Positions 1 through 8,518 of a DNA stretch of 38,091 nucleotides are shown here, piece by piece. The notes under the pieces were generated by a model, which was not told where the DNA came from, searched no databases, and worked only from the letters and a program-made list of their open reading frames with translations. The stretch spans positions 1-38,091 of the forward strand of contig CALEVZ010000006.1 in assembly GCA_937924755.1 (NCBI GenBank), written 5' to 3'. The stretch comes from an uncultured bacterium (lineage in GTDB: Bacteria; Acidobacteriota; Thermoanaerobaculia; Thermoanaerobaculales; Thermoanaerobaculaceae). The position numbers and the translations under genes were made by a program. How positions within the stretch are numbered: position 1 is the stretch's first letter; the number at the start of each line of letters is the position of its first letter.

Positions 1-76
1 TTTGCCCGCGGCGCGAGGGGGGGCGCGGGGGGTCGAGCGCGCGGAGGTAGGGAGGGGGGCGCGCGGACCCCCCGAC
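1..76. other. G-rich flank, no gene seen
   Basis: This short stretch lies downstream of the rseP stop codon. It is very rich in G runs on the plus strand. I see no start codon with a ribosome-binding site, no clear hairpin with a T tract and no part of a recognisable gene. Confidence 0.5.
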
Positions 77-1387
77 TCAAAGATTCTTCATCACATCATT
101 GAATAGCACTACGACCACCAGCGCGATGATCAACCAGAATCCCACGTTGAGAATTCGCTCCTTGAGCTTCTCCGGGAGATCTCGCCGAGCGACGGTCTCA
201 ATGCCGATGACGGCCAGGTGACCGCCGTCCAGAACGGGTATGGGCAGCAAGTTGAAGATGGCCAGCTGCAAGGAAATGACGCCCAGGAGCCAGACCAACG
301 ATTGAGCGCCGCTGCGCGCCGCGGCCCCGGAAAAGCGCGCGATATCGATGGGTCCTGACATCTGACGAAGGGAGGCCCGCCCCGTCAGCATGCGGCCGAT
401 CACGTTGAAGGTTTCCCGCGTCATGCGCCGGCATTCGCGCACCGCTTCCAACAGGGCCGCGCCCGCACCAAGCTTTCGAAGGACCGTGGGGTTGGGGGCC
501 GGGATACCGAGCATGCCCCGGCCGGCCTCCTCCCGGGTGGTGGCGGTCATGGAGAGGATCTCCGACTGGCGCTGCACGGTGATGGTGACCTGTCGCCCCG
601 GCCGTTCGCTGATCAACTTGACCAGGTGATAGAAGTGCTCGACAGGGTGCCCATCGACCGCCAGGATGATGTCACCGGCGGCAAGCCCGGCCTTCTCGGC
701 GGGACTGCCGGGAAGAACTCCCCCTACCTGGGCCGGCAGGGGTGGCGCCAGCCCGGCGTACCCCAGCTCATAGCGAGTTTCGCTGCGGGGGGTGAGGGTC
801 ACCTCCTGGGTTGTTCCACCTCGACGAAAGGTGACCTGGAGCGGACGATTAGCGGCCGCAACCGTGGCCAACTCCAGCTGCCGCCAGGTGGCGATGGGCC
901 GGCCATCCACAGCCAACACCGCATCGCCGGGTGCGAGGCCGGCGGCGGCACCGGGCGAGCCGGGGTCGACCCACGCGATCACCGGCGGCTGCTGGTGCCA
1001 CGCCGGCACCGGCACACCTACCATGTAGGACACGGCGATGAAAGCAACGGCACCAATCACGTTGGCCAGGGGGCCGGCAACCAGAATGAGGGCGCGACGC
1101 CAGCGGGCCAGGAGAGGAGTCGCCGATCTCTCGGCACCCACCACATCCGACTCGTCCGGTCCGAGGCCCTCGATCCGCACGTAACCGCCGAGGGGGATGA
1201 GAGACACCCGAAAATCCGTGCCCCGGCGCCGGATCCCGAACAGGCGTTTGCCGAAACCGAAGGAGAAAACGCTCACCGGCGCTCCCACCGCCCGGGCGGC
1301 GAGAAAATGCCCGCCCTCATGGAGGAGGATCAACACCCCGAGGACGATGATCAAAGCGAAGGCATTCAATAACATCCGTTTCCCCAA
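77..1387 (-). CDS. rseP: RseP-type site-2 intramembrane zinc metalloprotease
   Basis: This is a membrane-embedded protease of the RseP/RasP family, which cleaves anti-sigma factors and leftover signal peptides within the inner membrane. The first membrane helix carries the zinc motif HEGGH (His23, Glu24, His27). Two PDZ regions follow (roughly residues 130-200 and 210-285), and a late NLLPIPVLDGGHL block supplies the third metal ligand typical of site-2 proteases. At 436 residues it matches the two-PDZ bacterial form. The first codon is TTG, with GGGAG four bases upstream; an in-frame ATG four codons later is the alternative. It is the last gene of truA-uppS-cdsA-dxr-rseP, 12 bases after the dxr stop. 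The dxr-rseP pairing is conserved in many bacteria. Confidence 0.93.
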   Translation of the reverse strand: MGKRMLLNAFALIIVLGVLILLHEGGHFLAARAVGAPVSVFSFGFGKRLFGIRRRGTDFRVSLIPLGGYVRIEGLGPDESDVVGAERSATPLLARWRRALILVAGPLANVIGAVAFIAVSYMVGVPVPAWHQQPPVIAWVDPGSPGAAAGLAPGDAVLAVDGRPIATWRQLELATVAAANRPLQVTFRRGGTTQEVTLTPRSETRYELGYAGLAPPLPAQVGGVLPGSPAEKAGLAAGDIILAVDGHPVEHFYHLVKLISERPGRQVTITVQRQSEILSMTATTREEAGRGMLGIPAPNPTVLRKLGAGAALLEAVRECRRMTRETFNVIGRMLTGRASLRQMSGPIDIARFSGAAARSGAQSLVWLLGVISLQLAIFNLLPIPVLDGGHLAVIGIETVARRDLPEKLKERILNVGFWLIIALVVVVLFNDVMKNL

Positions 1388-1399
1388 TCCACTCCCGTT

Positions 1400-2572
1400 C
1401 TAACTCCGCCCCAGGCTGCCATATTTCGCGGCTTCCTCGTCGGCCCACGCGCGGCCCCGAGCGTCCGCCTCCAGCACATCCTCAAGGGAGGTAACCTGGG
1501 CGGGCATGCCGGCATCGCGCTCCAGGGTCGCAGCGATCACCGCCTCGATGCGGTGGAATGGTAGCTCGCCGCGCAGGAAGGCCGCCACCGCCACCTCATT
1601 GGCGGCGTTCATGGTAGCCGGTGCGCTGCCTCCCCGCCGCAAGGCGGCCCGAGCCATGGCCAGGCAGGGGAAGCGCTGTTCGTCGGCCGCCTCGAAGTGG
1701 AGAGCGCCAACCGCGCTGAGATCGAGGGTCCCAAAGGGAGAGGGCAGCCTGTCGGGGTAAGCGAGGGCGTACAGGATAGGGAAGCGCATGTCGTTGATCG
1801 AGAGCTGCGCGATGAGGGTGCCGTCCTCGTATTCAACCAGCGAATGGACCCGACTTTCGGGGTGGATGAGCACCTCGATGCGATCCTCATTCACGCCGAA
1901 GAGATGATGAGCCTCGATGATCTCCAGCCCCTTGTTCATCATCGTCGCCGAGTCGATGCTGATCTTGGCGCCCATACTCCAAGTTGGGTGGGCGAGGGCC
2001 TGCTCGACGGTGACTTCGACAAGGCGCTGCCGGGGCCAGGTGCGGAAGGGTCCCCCTGAGGCGGTCAGGATGAGACGGCGGACGCTCTGCGGTGGGCCCA
2101 CGCGGAGAGCTTGGTGCAGGGCGTTGTGCTCGGAGTCGATGGGGAGAATCGAGGCGTTGTGAGCCCTGGCACGGGCCATGACCAAATCGCCGGCCATCAC
2201 CAGCGTTTCCTTGTTGGCGAGAAGGATTTCTCGGCCTTGCCCGAGGGCATGCCACGTGGGCACCAGTCCCAGAGCTCCCACGAACGCGGCGACGACCGTG
2301 CTGGCCTGGGGGGCGGTGGCGACCGCGATCCGCCCCTCCTCGCCGGAGAGAACAGTGATCCCAGGCAGCTCCCTGGCAAGCCGTCGGGCGTCGTCCCGCT
2401 TCTCCACCGCCAGGAGAGTCGGGCGGTGCTGGACTGCCTGCTGGTGCAGCAGCTCCACGTTGTGCCCCGCCGCCAAGGCGACGATGCGGAAGCGGTCGGG
2501 GAAGCGCTCCACCACCTCCAGGGTGGCCCGTCCGATGGAGCCGGTGGAGCCGAGAACCGCCAGGTGTTTCAC
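1400..2572 (-). CDS. dxr: 1-deoxy-D-xylulose-5-phosphate reductoisomerase
   Basis: Dxr (IspC) converts 1-deoxy-D-xylulose 5-phosphate to 2-C-methyl-D-erythritol 4-phosphate with NADPH, the first committed step of the MEP isoprenoid pathway in the cytosol. The N-terminal Rossmann motif GSTGSIG is at residues 8-14. The metal-binding stretch IDSEHNAL and the downstream ASGGPFR and EAHHLFG blocks are all present. At 390 residues it has normal family length. It begins with GTG, and the cdsA stop overlaps it by four bases (GTGA), so the two are probably translationally coupled. Next to uppS and cdsA, it ties isoprenoid supply to undecaprenyl phosphate and lipid synthesis. Confidence 0.95.
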   Translation of the reverse strand: MKHLAVLGSTGSIGRATLEVVERFPDRFRIVALAAGHNVELLHQQAVQHRPTLLAVEKRDDARRLARELPGITVLSGEEGRIAVATAPQASTVVAAFVGALGLVPTWHALGQGREILLANKETLVMAGDLVMARARAHNASILPIDSEHNALHQALRVGPPQSVRRLILTASGGPFRTWPRQRLVEVTVEQALAHPTWSMGAKISIDSATMMNKGLEIIEAHHLFGVNEDRIEVLIHPESRVHSLVEYEDGTLIAQLSINDMRFPILYALAYPDRLPSPFGTLDLSAVGALHFEAADEQRFPCLAMARAALRRGGSAPATMNAANEVAVAAFLRGELPFHRIEAVIAATLERDAGMPAQVTSLEDVLEADARGRAWADEEAAKYGSLGRS

Positions 2573-3381
2573 GCGCCGAGTCCGAAGCCCAGTAGCAACG
2601 CGAGGGTGAAGGGGGCGGAAAAGAACAGCGAATCGGTACGGTCGAGAAAACCGCCGTGACCGGGGATCAAGGCGGAGGAGTCCTTGACCCCGGCGTCGCG
2701 TTTGAGGAGCGACTCCACCAGGTCACCCAGGGGCGCCAGGATGCTCAGGAGGAGCGCCAGACTCACGGTGGCTTGGAGGGGGAGATCGGCGAAAAACAAG
2801 GTCCGGCAAACCCACACCGCGAAAAAGGTCGCCGCCGTACCGCCAGCCACTCCTTCCCAGGATTTCTTCGGGCTGACCACCGGCGCGAGGCGATGCCGAC
2901 CGAAGCGGCTACCTAGGTAATAGGCGCCGGAATCCCCGGCCCAGATGGTCAGGCAGTGCAGCAGCACCACCTTCCACCCCACCTCCTCGCCAAAGGCCAA
3001 CCGTAACTGCCCCATGGCTCCCCCAGTGACGGCGAAAAAGGCGGCGGCGAAGACAGTGCCAGTAATGGCCGCCGCCGCTCCTTCCGTGGGATGGCCAGTG
3101 AAGAGGACGACCAGTGGAAGCGCCAGGACCATGGCTGCGAGGGCAGGCCCCGCGGCGGCCAGGCCCACGTGCCAGAGCAGCGGCAAGGTTACCAGGAGGA
3201 CCACCCCAACCGCCGCCGCCACCGCCGGCCGCCTCGTCAACCGCAGCAGCTCCAGTAGCTCCCAGCACGCCAGGAGGGTGACGATGGCCACCGCAGCCAG
3301 GTACACCCAGGGAGGAAGCCACACGATGCCAGCCAGGACCAGGGGAAGCAGCGCCATCGCCGTCGCCTCACGCTGGCCCAT
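2569..3381 (-). CDS. cdsA: Phosphatidate cytidylyltransferase
   Basis: CdsA is an integral membrane enzyme that makes CDP-diacylglycerol from phosphatidic acid and CTP, the branch point of bacterial phospholipid synthesis. The 270-residue protein is a chain of hydrophobic helices. Its C-terminal half holds the family signature: DSGAYYLGSRFGRH, then SPKKSWEG, and later LGDLVESLLKRDAGVKDSS, HGGFLDRTDS and a final hydrophobic stretch. It starts at an ATG that overlaps the uppS stop by one base (TGATG), and its own stop overlaps the dxr start. The product is essential in nearly all bacteria, and this gene order is widespread. Confidence 0.95.
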   Translation of the reverse strand: MGQREATAMALLPLVLAGIVWLPPWVYLAAVAIVTLLACWELLELLRLTRRPAVAAAVGVVLLVTLPLLWHVGLAAAGPALAAMVLALPLVVLFTGHPTEGAAAAITGTVFAAAFFAVTGGAMGQLRLAFGEEVGWKVVLLHCLTIWAGDSGAYYLGSRFGRHRLAPVVSPKKSWEGVAGGTAATFFAVWVCRTLFFADLPLQATVSLALLLSILAPLGDLVESLLKRDAGVKDSSALIPGHGGFLDRTDSLFFSAPFTLALLLGFGLGA

Positions 3382-4193
3382 CAGGTCTCCTCAAGCTCGT
3401 CCTCAGCGTTGCCCGGGCTGGGCTCCACCACCCCGCCGAATCGCCGCTCGCGCCGCACGAAATCGGCCACTGCCCGGACCAGGTGCAGGGCGGTGAAATC
3501 GGGCCACAACACGGGGGTGATGTAAAGCTCGGTGTAGGCGATCTGCCACAAGAGAAAGTTGGACACGCGCAGCTCGCCCGAGGTACGGATCAGGAGGTCC
3601 GGATCGGGACACCCGGCGGTCTCCAGGTGGGCGGCCACCCACTGCTCATCGATCTCGCGTGGGGAAAGAGCCCCGGCGGCCGCCCACTCGGCAATCCGCC
3701 GGCCGAGGTCGACGAGCTCGGCGCGGCCCGAGTAGTTGAGGGCGATCTGGAAGAGTAAACCAGTGTTGCTGGCAGTCGCTGCCACGGCGCGCTCGAGGCC
3801 GCGCTGGATGTCCTCCTCGAGTTCGTGGATGCGGCCGATGGGTCGGAAGCGGATATTGTTATCGACCAATGCGCTCAGCTCTTTCTGAAGGTACTCCTTA
3901 AGGAGCGCCATCAAGGCGCGGATTTCCCACCGGGGGCGCTTCCAGTTCTCGGTGGAAAAGGCGTACAGGGTCAACGCCTCGAGTTCGAGCCGGGCAGCAC
4001 CCTCAACCGCCTCGCGCACCGCGTGGATGCCGGCACGGTGGCCCTCCACGCGCGGCAGACCACGGCCCTGGGCCCAGCGCCCGTTGCCGTCCATGATGAT
4101 GGCGACGTGTCGGGGCAAGGAAGAGGGGTCGACCTGATCGAGAAAGTCACGCTCCGGGGTGCCGGGAAGGGCGAGTCGATCGAGGTCCTTCAT
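3381..4193 (-). CDS. uppS: Isoprenyl transferase (undecaprenyl diphosphate synthase)
   Basis: This cis-prenyltransferase extends farnesyl diphosphate with isopentenyl units to give the C55 carrier lipid for peptidoglycan and other envelope polymers. The catalytic motif HVAIIMDGNGRWA places the key Asp at residue 35. The family blocks GHRAG, YAFSTENW, RTSGELRVSNFLLWQ, AYTELY and PVLWPDF follow in the usual order. The protein is about 20 residues longer than typical because of an N-terminal extension before the core. It lies 45 bases after truA and overlaps cdsA by one base. An alternative chain-length product cannot be excluded from sequence alone. Confidence 0.95.
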   Translation of the reverse strand: MKDLDRLALPGTPERDFLDQVDPSSLPRHVAIIMDGNGRWAQGRGLPRVEGHRAGIHAVREAVEGAARLELEALTLYAFSTENWKRPRWEIRALMALLKEYLQKELSALVDNNIRFRPIGRIHELEEDIQRGLERAVAATASNTGLLFQIALNYSGRAELVDLGRRIAEWAAAGALSPREIDEQWVAAHLETAGCPDPDLLIRTSGELRVSNFLLWQIAYTELYITPVLWPDFTALHLVRAVADFVRRERRFGGVVEPSPGNAEDELEET

Positions 4194-4238
4194 GGGCCGG
4201 GGCAGTCTAGCACGGCCACCCCTCCCCCGCCCGGCGAG

Positions 4239-5003
4239 TCAGGCGCGGCTGGCCGAGGGGCGCCGGTAGACGACGCGTTCGAGGGTGAGGCCATCGGCAA
4301 GTGCGGTGGGAGCCGGGGGGGCAACCTCGGGATCGCCCAGGAGCGCGGCGAGCCACCCCGCGTCCTGCTTCCCCCTGCCAATCTCCACGAGCGCTCCCAC
4401 CAGCCGCCGAACCATGCCCCGCAGAAAGCCGTCCCCTTCAAAGAGGAGATCGAGACGCCGCCCGCGAGCGCGAAGGTCCACCGCGGCCAGGGTTCGGACG
4501 GTGCCTCGCTGGCCGGTGCCGCTGTGGCCGCGGCGAGCGAAACCGGCGAAGTCGTGGGTGCCGGGCAGCAGCGCCATTGCACCGCGAATGGCCGCGAGAT
4601 CGGGCCGCGAGGGGAGGAGGATGCGCCGCTGCGCTTCCCAGGGTGCCAGGGGAGCTCCCCAGGCGAGGCGGTAACAATAGACCTTGGCCAGAGCATCTCG
4701 CCGGGCATGAAACGTTTGCGGCACGCGCCTGGCACCCAAAACCCGGATCTCGTCGGGAAGCAGGATGTTGAGCGCCGCCAGGACGCCGGTCGGAGGAATG
4801 GGATGGGGAGCATCGTAGTGGGCCACCTGGCCGGCGGCGTGGACCCCGGCGTCGGTACGCCCGGCGCCAACCACCGCCACCGGCCGAGCGTACAGCCGCT
4901 CGAGCGCACCCTCCAGCTCTCCCTGCACGGTGCGCCTGCCGCTCTGTTTCTGCCAGCCGGCGAAGCCGTGCCCCAGATAGGCGAGGCGGAGGGCCACGCG
5001 CAT
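4239..5003 (-). CDS. truA: tRNA pseudouridine(38-40) synthase
   Basis: TruA isomerises uridines 38-40 in the anticodon arm of many tRNAs. The catalytic motif GRTDAGVHA gives Asp51. The opening LAYLGHGFAGWQKQ, the middle FHARRDALAKVYCYRL, HDFAGFARRG and the C-terminal FLRGMVRRLVGALVEIGRG are all family signatures. I take the ATG at 5003 as the start because the family fold begins at once after it. The same frame stays open upstream, but those codons do not resemble TruA. The result is 254 residues, a normal length. A GATAAT hexamer lies about 20 bases upstream on the minus strand. It appears to be the first gene of the run towards rseP. Confidence 0.92.
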   Translation of the reverse strand: MRVALRLAYLGHGFAGWQKQSGRRTVQGELEGALERLYARPVAVVGAGRTDAGVHAAGQVAHYDAPHPIPPTGVLAALNILLPDEIRVLGARRVPQTFHARRDALAKVYCYRLAWGAPLAPWEAQRRILLPSRPDLAAIRGAMALLPGTHDFAGFARRGHSGTGQRGTVRTLAAVDLRARGRRLDLLFEGDGFLRGMVRRLVGALVEIGRGKQDAGWLAALLGDPEVAPPAPTALADGLTLERVVYRRPSASRA

Positions 5004-5021
5004 CGGACTCTGCACTTCAGC

Positions 5022-5027
5022 ATTATC
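5022..5027 (-). promoter_or_regulatory. Possible -10 element of the truA-rseP operon
   Basis: Read on the minus strand, the sequence GATAAT sits 18 bases ahead of the truA start codon. I could not find a convincing -35 partner, so this is a weak prediction resting on the hexamer and its position between two divergent genes. Confidence 0.25.
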
Positions 5028-5044
5028 CCGCCGGCCGGGGCTGG

Positions 5045-5073
5045 TTGTGATGGCGGTGGGGAGCCCGTAGAAT
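5045..5073 (+). promoter_or_regulatory. Sigma-70-type promoter of the acyl-CoA synthetase gene
   Basis: TTGTGA (5045-5050) and TAGAAT (5068-5073) are separated by 17 bases, close to the vegetative consensus and spacing. Transcription should start near 5080, giving a leader of roughly 24 bases that holds GAAAGGTG ahead of the ATG at 5104. Confidence 0.5.
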
Positions 5074-5103
5074 GCCCCCAGCAGGCAGACGAAAGGTGCG
5101 CTG

Positions 5104-6891
5104 ATGAAGACCCTTCGCGATCTTTTTGAACATGTCGTCGCCCACCACCCGCCCCGCAAGGTGCTGCTTCGTATTCGCCAGGGCAAGGGGTGGCGCGAGT
5201 ACACGGTGAAGGAGTTCGAGAAGGCGACCAGGGAGCTGGCGGGCAAACTGTACCGCGCCGGTGTGCGCCACGGCGACCGGGTGGCGCTGTTCTGCGAGAA
5301 CCGGCCGGAGTGGCACATCATCGATTTCGCCTGCCACCTCCTGGGTGCCGTCTCGGTGCCGTTGTACGCCACCCTGCCGGCGCACCAGGTGCGCTACATC
5401 GTCGCCGATGCAGAGGCGAAGATGTTGCTGGTTTCTGGTCGTCAACGGGCGGCGGCGGCGCTGGAGGCCACCAGCGGGCTGACCGGCGTGCGCGTGGTGG
5501 GGATCGAGCCAGGCTTGGCGGAGAATCTCGACAGCATCGCCGACCTCCCGTCCCCCCCCAAGCACGATCAGCCACCGGTCGTTGACTTGGCGGAGGAGGA
5601 TCTGGCCAGTCTGATTTACACTTCGGGGACGACCGGCGATCCCAAGGGGGTGATGCTGACCCACCGCAACTTCATCAACCAGGTACAAACCATGGCGCCG
5701 CTGTACCCGATCAGCGAGAGGGACATCAGCATGTCCTTCCTGCCCCTCTCCCACGTCTACGAGCGCACCGTGGATTACGTCTTCTTCAACGCCGGCACGC
5801 AGATCAACTACGTGGAGTCGATCGAACGGGTGCCCTCGCAGCTCACCGAGATCCGACCCACGGTGATGGTCTCGGTGCCGCGTCTGTATGAGCGCTCCTA
5901 CATCAAGATCATCGCCAAGATCCAGCAAGAAGGCGGCGCCAAGAGGCGTCTGTTCGAGTGGGCTGTGAAAGTGGGGAGAAGGGTCAAGGAAGCGGAGTGG
6001 CGGGGAGAAAAGGCCGGGGCCTTCGCCCGTGGCCAGTACGCGGTGGCGAAGGCGCGAATCTTCTCGAAAATCCTGGAGCGTCTGGGCGGTCGACTGAAAT
6101 TCACGATTTCGGGGGGCGCGCCGCTGGCCCGCGAGGTGGCGGAGTTCTTCGACATCGTCGGCCTGCCAATCCTGCAGGGCTACGGCCTGACCGAGACCTC
6201 ACCGGTGATTGCCGTCAACCGCCTGGACGCCAACCGTATCGGTTCGGTGGGCAAGGTTTTGCCGGGGTACGAGGTGCGCATCGCCCCCGACGGTGAGATC
6301 CTGGCGCGCGGGGCCAACATCATGAAGGGGTACTGGCGCAAGCCCGAGTTGACCGCCGAGGTCCTCGACGCCGAGGGTTTCCTGCACACCGGTGACGTGG
6401 GCTACCTGGATGCGGATGGGTACCTGTTCATCACCGACCGCAAGAAGGATCTCATTGTCACTTCTGGGGGCAAGAACATCGCCCCGCAGCCCATCGAAGG
6501 ACGGCTGGGAGCAACGCCCTACATCGCCCAGGCGGTGGTCATCGGCGACAAGTACCCGTACCTGGTGGCTCTCATCGTGCCCAACTTCGAAAACCTCGAG
6601 GCGCACTTTGCCGAGCGCGGCAGCAAGGGTCTCTCCCGCGAAGAGATAGCCGCCCATCCGGAGACCGAGCAACTGATCGGCGAGGCGGTGCGGGAGATCA
6701 ACCAGGAGCTGGCGATGCACGAGCGGGTGCGACGGTTCACCGTCCTGGCCCGCGAGTTTTCCATCGAGGAGGGGGAACTCACCCCGACCATGAAGGTTCG
6801 GCGCCGGGTGGTGGGTGAGCGGTACCGCGACCGCATCGAGCAGATGTACCTCAAGACCCAGCGTGCTTCCGGCTACAGCCTGGAGGAGTAG
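5104..6891 (+). CDS. fadD: Long-chain acyl-CoA synthetase (AMP-forming)
   Basis: This member of the ANL adenylating superfamily activates a fatty acid with ATP to an acyl-adenylate and then transfers it to CoA. The P-loop motif YTSGTTGDPKG begins at residue 172. The motifs PLSHVYERT, GYGLTETSP, LHTGDVGYLD and DRKKDLIVTSGGKNIAP follow, ending with a C-terminal domain containing the LTPTMKVRRR block. The overall pattern, including GGAPLAREVAEFF, is that of the large FAA1/FadD15 group of about 600 residues; this protein has 595. The exact chain length of the substrate cannot be read. It has its own promoter, and its 3' end overlaps the convergent HAD gene by 19 bases. Confidence 0.9.
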   Translation: MKTLRDLFEHVVAHHPPRKVLLRIRQGKGWREYTVKEFEKATRELAGKLYRAGVRHGDRVALFCENRPEWHIIDFACHLLGAVSVPLYATLPAHQVRYIVADAEAKMLLVSGRQRAAAALEATSGLTGVRVVGIEPGLAENLDSIADLPSPPKHDQPPVVDLAEEDLASLIYTSGTTGDPKGVMLTHRNFINQVQTMAPLYPISERDISMSFLPLSHVYERTVDYVFFNAGTQINYVESIERVPSQLTEIRPTVMVSVPRLYERSYIKIIAKIQQEGGAKRRLFEWAVKVGRRVKEAEWRGEKAGAFARGQYAVAKARIFSKILERLGGRLKFTISGGAPLAREVAEFFDIVGLPILQGYGLTETSPVIAVNRLDANRIGSVGKVLPGYEVRIAPDGEILARGANIMKGYWRKPELTAEVLDAEGFLHTGDVGYLDADGYLFITDRKKDLIVTSGGKNIAPQPIEGRLGATPYIAQAVVIGDKYPYLVALIVPNFENLEAHFAERGSKGLSREEIAAHPETEQLIGEAVREINQELAMHERVRRFTVLAREFSIEEGELTPTMKVRRRVVGERYRDRIEQMYLKTQRASGYSLEE

Positions 6892-7607
6892 GGAGCCTGC
6901 AGGGGGTGACCGTCGCCCAGGATAGCAGCGAGCGCATCGGGGGCGGCGAGGGAATCCAGCACCGCGTCGGGTTTGAGGGCGACCAGGACCTGCCGCGGCG
7001 TCCACCCGGTGGCCACCGCCACGGCGCGCGCCCGGCCGGCGCGAGCGCAGTGGATGTCCGCCTCGGCGTCGCCCACCACCACCGTGTCCGCGTCGGCGAA
7101 CTCTAGTCCGGTGGCATGACGAGCACGCTCCCGGGCAATGGGCACCAGCAGGTTTCGGTCCTCGGCGTCGCTGCCGAAGGCGCCGAAGCCGAATACGGCA
7201 TCAAGGCCGGCGGCCCGCAGCTTGAGCGCGGCCCCCGGGGCGATGTTGCCGGTGAGCAGGCCGAGGTGAACACCCGGGGTGGCAACGAGGGCGGCGAGGA
7301 CGGTACGCACCCCCGGCAACACCTGCGCGCTGCCCGGGGGCAGCTCCGTCTCGAGGTAGGTGAGGTAGCGCGCCAGCGCCGTGTCCCGATGCTCCTCGAT
7401 GGTGGCGGTGGGCACGCCACTGGCGGTGAGGAGCTCGCGCACGATCTGGGGGTCGGTCTTGCCGGCAAAGGAGTAGCCGTCCACCTGCGGGTAAATGCCG
7501 TACGTGTCTCGCAAAGCTCGCAGCAACGCGCGGCCGGCCCGCCCGCCGGTGGAGATGAGAGTCCCATCGATGTCGAAGAGGATGAGACGAAAAGCGCTGC
7601 TCGGCAT
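6873..7607 (-). CDS. HAD-superfamily phosphatase, phosphoglycolate phosphatase-like
   Basis: The N-terminal motif LFDIDGTLI supplies the nucleophile Asp12 and the general acid Asp14. A four-helix cap region follows. Later come the LLTGN block (motif II), a conserved lysine or arginine region, and VVVGDAEADIHCARAGRA as motif IV. This is the layout of the Gph/beta-phosphoglucomutase-like subfamily of soluble phosphatases; 244 residues is slightly long for it. The substrate cannot be told from sequence. The gene stands alone, converges on the acyl-CoA synthetase gene with a 19-base overlap, and diverges from the uncharacterised gene at 7744. No good ribosome-binding site precedes the ATG. Confidence 0.8.
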   Translation of the reverse strand: MPSSAFRLILFDIDGTLISTGGRAGRALLRALRDTYGIYPQVDGYSFAGKTDPQIVRELLTASGVPTATIEEHRDTALARYLTYLETELPPGSAQVLPGVRTVLAALVATPGVHLGLLTGNIAPGAALKLRAAGLDAVFGFGAFGSDAEDRNLLVPIARERARHATGLEFADADTVVVGDAEADIHCARAGRARAVAVATGWTPRQVLVALKPDAVLDSLAAPDALAAILGDGHPLQAPYSSRL

Positions 7608-7685
7608 GGCGGGAGTCTAGCAGCGGTCCCGGCCTTTAGAGCCCATCAGTGACGCCGCCTTCGCGCCTCGTCACCTCCCCGAGGT

Positions 7686-7714
7686 TTGACACCTTGCCGG
7701 CAGTCTCGTAGCAT
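7686..7714 (+). promoter_or_regulatory. Near-consensus sigma-70 promoter that decides the next gene's start
   Basis: A perfect TTGACA (7686-7691) and TAGCAT (7709-7714) are spaced by 17 bases. Transcription should begin near 7721, which is after the in-frame ATG at 7717. The messenger would then contain GGGAGGTGG (7725-7733) and the GTG at 7744 as its first usable start. Confidence 0.65.
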
Positions 7715-7743
7715 CAATGGCGTCGGGAGGTGGTGTCGCTCAG

Positions 7744-8451
7744 GTGCTGACGGGGTTCAATACCGACATCGAGTTCGAGGGCGTGACCTATCACGTACAG
7801 ACCGAGGACCGCCGTGGGGCCAATCCGATCATCGAATCGCTGGTGTACGTCAAGGGCGAGATTCTGGCGACCCGCCGGACGGCCTACCGTAACCTCCTGG
7901 AGGCCGGTGCCGAGAACTCGGCCGTGCAGGCTCTCATGGAGCGGCAACACTTTGCCATCGTCGAGGCTATTCGCCGGGGCCGCATCCACCTGCTCACCGA
8001 GCCGCCGACCAGCGACGAGGGCGATACCACCGTCAGCCGCACCCACCGCCCCGCTGTCGTCGAACCTCCTCCACCTCCCTCCGTCGGGGGTGGGGGTCGC
8101 AAAACCCTGGACGAGGTCATCGCCGAGTGGCTCGCTGAGCAGGAGCGATCGGAAGGGATCAGGCTGGACGTGGAGGGTGGGGATCGTCTGCGGTTCGGAG
8201 GAACGTTTCCCCTCAAAGTGACGGTTCGCTCCGCCCCGGGTGGGACTCCGGTACCGGGAGCGCACGTTCTCGTGCGACTCCTCTCCACCGCCGGCAAGCC
8301 GGTGGAGCTGGCGGTGGGAAAAAGCGATGAGGGTGGCCGCCTGGAGGCCGCCGTGGCCATCCCGTCGCTGGAGCGGGGCACCGGGCTGGTGGTGGTTTCG
8401 GCCCAGCACGGCAGTGGCAGTGACGAGGCCAAGTTCTTAGTGCACCGCTGA
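7744..8451 (+). CDS. Uncharacterised protein, conserved-looking N-terminal domain plus Ig-like tail
   Basis: I cannot assign a function. The start is taken as GTG at 7744 because a strong promoter places the transcript start after the upstream ATG at 7717, and GGGAGGTGG precedes the GTG. The N-terminal part (residues 1-80) reads VLTGFNTDIEFEGVTYHVQT and resembles unassigned proteins I recall from Acidobacteriota and myxobacteria. A proline-rich linker (about 100-115) follows. The last 90 residues look like a beta-sandwich of the kind used for adhesion or as a regulatory domain (PVPGAHVLVRLL, GRLEAAVAIPS). No signal peptide or membrane segment is visible, so a cytoplasmic location is inferred. 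The gene stands alone between a divergent HAD gene and a convergent proline dehydrogenase. Confidence 0.65.
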   Translation: MLTGFNTDIEFEGVTYHVQTEDRRGANPIIESLVYVKGEILATRRTAYRNLLEAGAENSAVQALMERQHFAIVEAIRRGRIHLLTEPPTSDEGDTTVSRTHRPAVVEPPPPPSVGGGGRKTLDEVIAEWLAEQERSEGIRLDVEGGDRLRFGGTFPLKVTVRSAPGGTPVPGAHVLVRLLSTAGKPVELAVGKSDEGGRLEAAVAIPSLERGTGLVVVSAQHGSGSDEAKFLVHR

Positions 8452-8518
8452 CACCGCCGGTACCCATGGATGAGCTGGATGGTTCTTCAGCTGCGGGGCT
8501 GGCTCGCCTTTTCAACGT

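Noticed and set aside
3825-5129. A 434-codon plus-strand open frame across uppS and truA
   Set aside because: It is antisense to two clear enzymes, has no recognisable motif and reflects the high GC content, which removes stops from shadow frames.
7717-7743. ATG at 7717 as the start of the uncharacterised gene
   Set aside because: It lies before the transcript start expected from the promoter at 7686-7714 and has no ribosome-binding site.
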